From SIG291 sp045543455 (GTDB taxonomy: Bacteria > Bacillota > Clostridia > Lachnospirales > Lachnospiraceae), in assembly GCA_045543455.1 (NCBI GenBank), contig JAZQMK010000093.1:1-35632 (forward strand): 35,632 nucleotides of DNA, given 5' to 3'. The position numbers were made by a program, and so were the translations under genes. The notes beneath the pieces were generated by a model. The model was given only the letters and a program-made list of their open reading frames with translations. It was not told where the DNA came from and made no database searches. Shown piece by piece: positions 33,573 to 35,632 of the stretch (the first letter of the stretch is position 1; each line of letters opens with the position of its first letter).

Positions 33573-34332
33573 ATTGCTTTTCAGGATACATTATTTTGGT
33601 AAGCTTTGCAGCATATAATGGGTCCATTTCCTGCATTATTGATGCCCTATTGGCTGTTTTCATACAAAGAAGCATCACTGCCACCTTTTCCATATCACCT
33701 GACATTTCTTCTAAAATACTTGCCGCATTGGCTGGTTCCATCTTCGTATATGTATTAGCCAGTTCAATTATCTCTAATTCGTATTCTAAAAGCTCTATAA
33801 CCTGTCTGTATACTTCTGCCGCATTTTCAGGGTCCATATTTTCATACCAGGTTCTGTATTCTTCAATGTCAGGAGCCTGACCGTTAAATACCACTTCTTC
33901 GTCAAATATTTTCTTTAACTCTTCGTATTTAACCTGATTTTCTTCAAATATCTTAAGACGCTCTACTGTAGCCATAAGCTCTGCAATTGTAAGTGCATTA
34001 GCATCTGAGGATGCTTCATATTGTGCAACTAACAATTCCAATTCTCTTATTCTTGCTATGGCATCGTCTAAGTTTTTATATCTGTAACCTAATTCAGATG
34101 AAATATCATCATCTGTTACATCTGGTAAAATCTTATTGATTACTGGTACATCCTTAAGTACAGGTCTTAAAACCACGCTACCAAAGCTTCCAACATCCAT
34201 TTTTATTATTATGCATAAAATAGCTATCCAAATCAGTATGATTATGAGTGCAAAAAAGAGTGATTTTATCTTACTTCCACTTTTTTCATCATCATAATCT
34301 TCCTGTATTATTTTTCTTTCTTTTTCAGCCAT
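33571..34332 (-). CDS. YlxF/MotE-like flagellar protein with MgtE-N domain
   Basis: 253 residues. Basic N-terminus, one membrane segment at about 24-45, an extracytoplasmic or linker part, a coiled coil at about 88-140, and a C-terminal MgtE N-terminal-like helical domain (about 165-250: MEPANAASILEEMSGDMEK, then CMKTANRASIMQEMDPLYAA). This domain is also in MotE and resembles FliG helical repeats. The gene between fliJ and fliK is ylxF in B. subtilis. Its role is not well defined; it may aid stator or export assembly. Confidence 0.85.
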   Translation of the reverse strand: MAEKERKIIQEDYDDEKSGSKIKSLFFALIIILIWIAILCIIIKMDVGSFGSVVLRPVLKDVPVINKILPDVTDDDISSELGYRYKNLDDAIARIRELELLVAQYEASSDANALTIAELMATVERLKIFEENQVKYEELKKIFDEEVVFNGQAPDIEEYRTWYENMDPENAAEVYRQVIELLEYELEIIELANTYTKMEPANAASILEEMSGDMEKVAVMLLCMKTANRASIMQEMDPLYAAKLTKIMYPEKQ

Positions 34333-34340
34333 TTTTTCAC

Positions 34341-34787
34341 CTACTTACTTTTAGTACTATATGTATAACTGACAAGCTCGTCTATTTCTTTGCTTTCTTC
34401 TTTTTGTAATTCTATCTTGAATTCTTCAAAAGCTGCTTCTTTCAGTTGTTCATATATTTTTTTCTCTTTCATGGCATTGTCAAGTTTTACTCTTGCCAGT
34501 TCAAGATTCTTATTAGCCACTTCAAGCTCAACTAATTTTGCTTTAATCTGAGCATTTACATTGGCTATAGCTTTGTTATAATCATTTAAATCTCTAATTA
34601 CAACATTTCCTTTTGATGCTTTTCTGTATGCATCTTCATAATCTAATTTTTTAAGTCTTAAAGTTCTTAAATCTTCTTCTTTAGTGGCCACTATCTGCAG
34701 TGCTGCACCAAATGCCTGCTCTGCCTGCGTCTGCATCTGTTCTTTTAAATCAAGAATATTTTGCATTTCATATATAAACTTAGCCAT
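34341..34787 (-). CDS. fliJ: Flagellar export chaperone FliJ
   Basis: 148 residues, almost entirely a two-helix coiled coil, starting MAKFIYEMQNILDLKEQMQT. FliJ sits as the central stalk of the FliI ATPase ring and recycles chaperones. The position right after fliI (8 nt gap) and the length fit. Sequence is little conserved in this family, so the call leans on coiled-coil nature and position. Confidence 0.9.
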   Translation of the reverse strand: MAKFIYEMQNILDLKEQMQTQAEQAFGAALQIVATKEEDLRTLRLKKLDYEDAYRKASKGNVVIRDLNDYNKAIANVNAQIKAKLVELEVANKNLELARVKLDNAMKEKKIYEQLKEAAFEEFKIELQKEESKEIDELVSYTYSTKSK

Positions 34788-34795
34788 CTAACCAC

Positions 34796-35632
34796 CTATT
34801 CCTCAAATAGTTGTTCTAAAAGAACTAATTCCTCGTCAAAATTAAATTTCTCATCTACGCCCTGTTGCAGATATCTATTAATATCATCTATTTTTCTTAT
34901 TGCATAATCAATGTTTTTGTTAGAACCAATCTTATATGCACCGATATTGATTAAATCTTCTGCTTCCTGATACGTAGCTAAAACATTTTTAAGTTTACCT
35001 GCTAGCTGCTTGTGCTCCTTTGTTGCAATCTGACTCATAACACGGGATACACTTTGTAATACATCAATTGCAGGATAATGATTCTTATGTCCTAATTTTC
35101 TTGATAGCATTATGTGTCCATCAAGAATACTTCTTGCTGTATCTGTAATAGGTTCATTGAAATCATCACCATCAACAAGTACTGTATAAAGTCCTGTTAT
35201 AGAACCTTTATCCGACATTCCGGCTCTCTCTAAAAGCTTTGGCATCTCACTATATACACTTGGCGGATAACCACGAGATACCGGCGGTTCTCCCGACGCA
35301 AGTCCTATTTCTCTTTGTGCCATTGAAAAACGAGTAAGTGAGTCCATCATAAACAATACATCTTTACCTTGATTTCTGAAGTACTCAGCTATTGCTGTAG
35401 CGGTCATCGCGGCTTTTTTTCTTATAAGCGCCGGTTTATCAGATGTCGCAACAACAAGCACACTTCGTCTCATTCCCTCTTCACCAAGATCTCGTTCAAC
35501 GAACTCTCTTACCTCTCTGCCACGCTCACCAATCAAGGCTATAACATTAATATCCGCCTTCGTGTTTCTTGCAAACATACCAAGAAGTGTACTCTTACCA
35601 ACACCACTACCTGCGAATATTCCTATTCTCTG
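34796..35632 (-). CDS. fliI: Flagellum-specific ATPase FliI, N-terminal part outside the window
   Basis: 278 residues are visible; the frame runs through the right edge, which cuts off roughly the first 150-165 residues. The Walker A motif GIFAGSGVGKSTLLG is the first part seen. Then come ALIGERGREVREFVE, Walker B VLFMMDSLTRFSMAQREIGL, and the GEPPVSRGYPPSVYSEMPKL motif shared with type III secretion and F1 ATPase beta-like subunits. FliI forms a hexamer that helps load export substrates. The first ATG in the visible frame (35578) lies after Walker A and is not the true start. Confidence 0.97.
   Translation of the reverse strand, partial: QRIGIFAGSGVGKSTLLGMFARNTKADINVIALIGERGREVREFVERDLGEEGMRRSVLVVATSDKPALIRKKAAMTATAIAEYFRNQGKDVLFMMDSLTRFSMAQREIGLASGEPPVSRGYPPSVYSEMPKLLERAGMSDKGSITGLYTVLVDGDDFNEPITDTARSILDGHIMLSRKLGHKNHYPAIDVLQSVSRVMSQIATKEHKQLAGKLKNVLATYQEAEDLINIGAYKIGSNKNIDYAIRKIDDINRYLQQGVDEKFNFDEELVLLEQLFEE

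Noticed and set aside
35578..35632. Start of FliI at the first visible ATG (35578)
   Set aside because: The Walker A motif lies upstream of this ATG in the same frame and the frame stays open to the window edge, so the gene begins outside.

Overview
The window looks like chromosome of an AT-rich, motile, pectin-degrading Clostridia member, most likely a Lachnospiraceae species close to Lachnospira (the old Eubacterium eligens group). I infer this from low-GC codon use, a Gram-positive type fla/che operon (FliY, CheC/CheD, FlhF/FlhG, sigma-28 at the end), Lachnospiraceae-style Thr/Pro/Gln linkers, and a giant secreted pectate lyase. The genus is an inference, not a database match. Every gene I can support lies on the minus strand, so transcription runs from high to low coordinates.

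From 35632 down to about 7411 there is one long fla/che operon, entered in the middle of fliI. The order is fliI-fliJ-ylxF-fliK-flgD-(TIGR02530 family)-flgE-flbD-motA-motB-fliL-fliM-fliY-cheY-fliO-fliP-fliQ-fliR-flhB-flhA-flhF-flhG-(YcgR/PilZ)-cheB-cheA-cheW-cheC-cheD-(81-aa membrane protein)-fliA-(FapA-like)-(99-aa protein)-(DUF6115-like)-(MltG-N-like protein). It closes with a strong terminator at 7411-7461. Many genes overlap by 1-4 nt or are separated by only a ribosome binding site. Together they encode the hook and its length control, the export gate and ATPase, the stator, the C-ring switch, polar assembly GTPase/ATPase, chemotaxis signalling and adaptation, and the sigma factor for late flagellar genes. 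The larger gaps carry clear RNA hairpins.

The most striking anomaly is flhG (17400-18278). It has a strong ribosome binding site, a TAATG overlap with flhF and an intact P-loop, but codon 45 is an in-frame TGA, after which the reading frame continues normally to the usual end.

From 7144 to 2585 there is a 1519-residue secreted enzyme combining a PL1-type and a PL9-type pectate lyase with a ricin-type lectin domain and other putative binding modules. It has its own upstream region with two dyad symmetries and its own terminator. From 2510 to 629 comes the rpsB-tsf pair with a clear promoter, a structured leader and a terminator. At the left edge (495 to 1) is the 5' part of a membrane-anchored polysaccharide deacetylase with its own promoter. 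In Bacillus subtilis the fla/che operon is also followed by rpsB-tsf, so the pectinase gene sits at an otherwise conserved junction.
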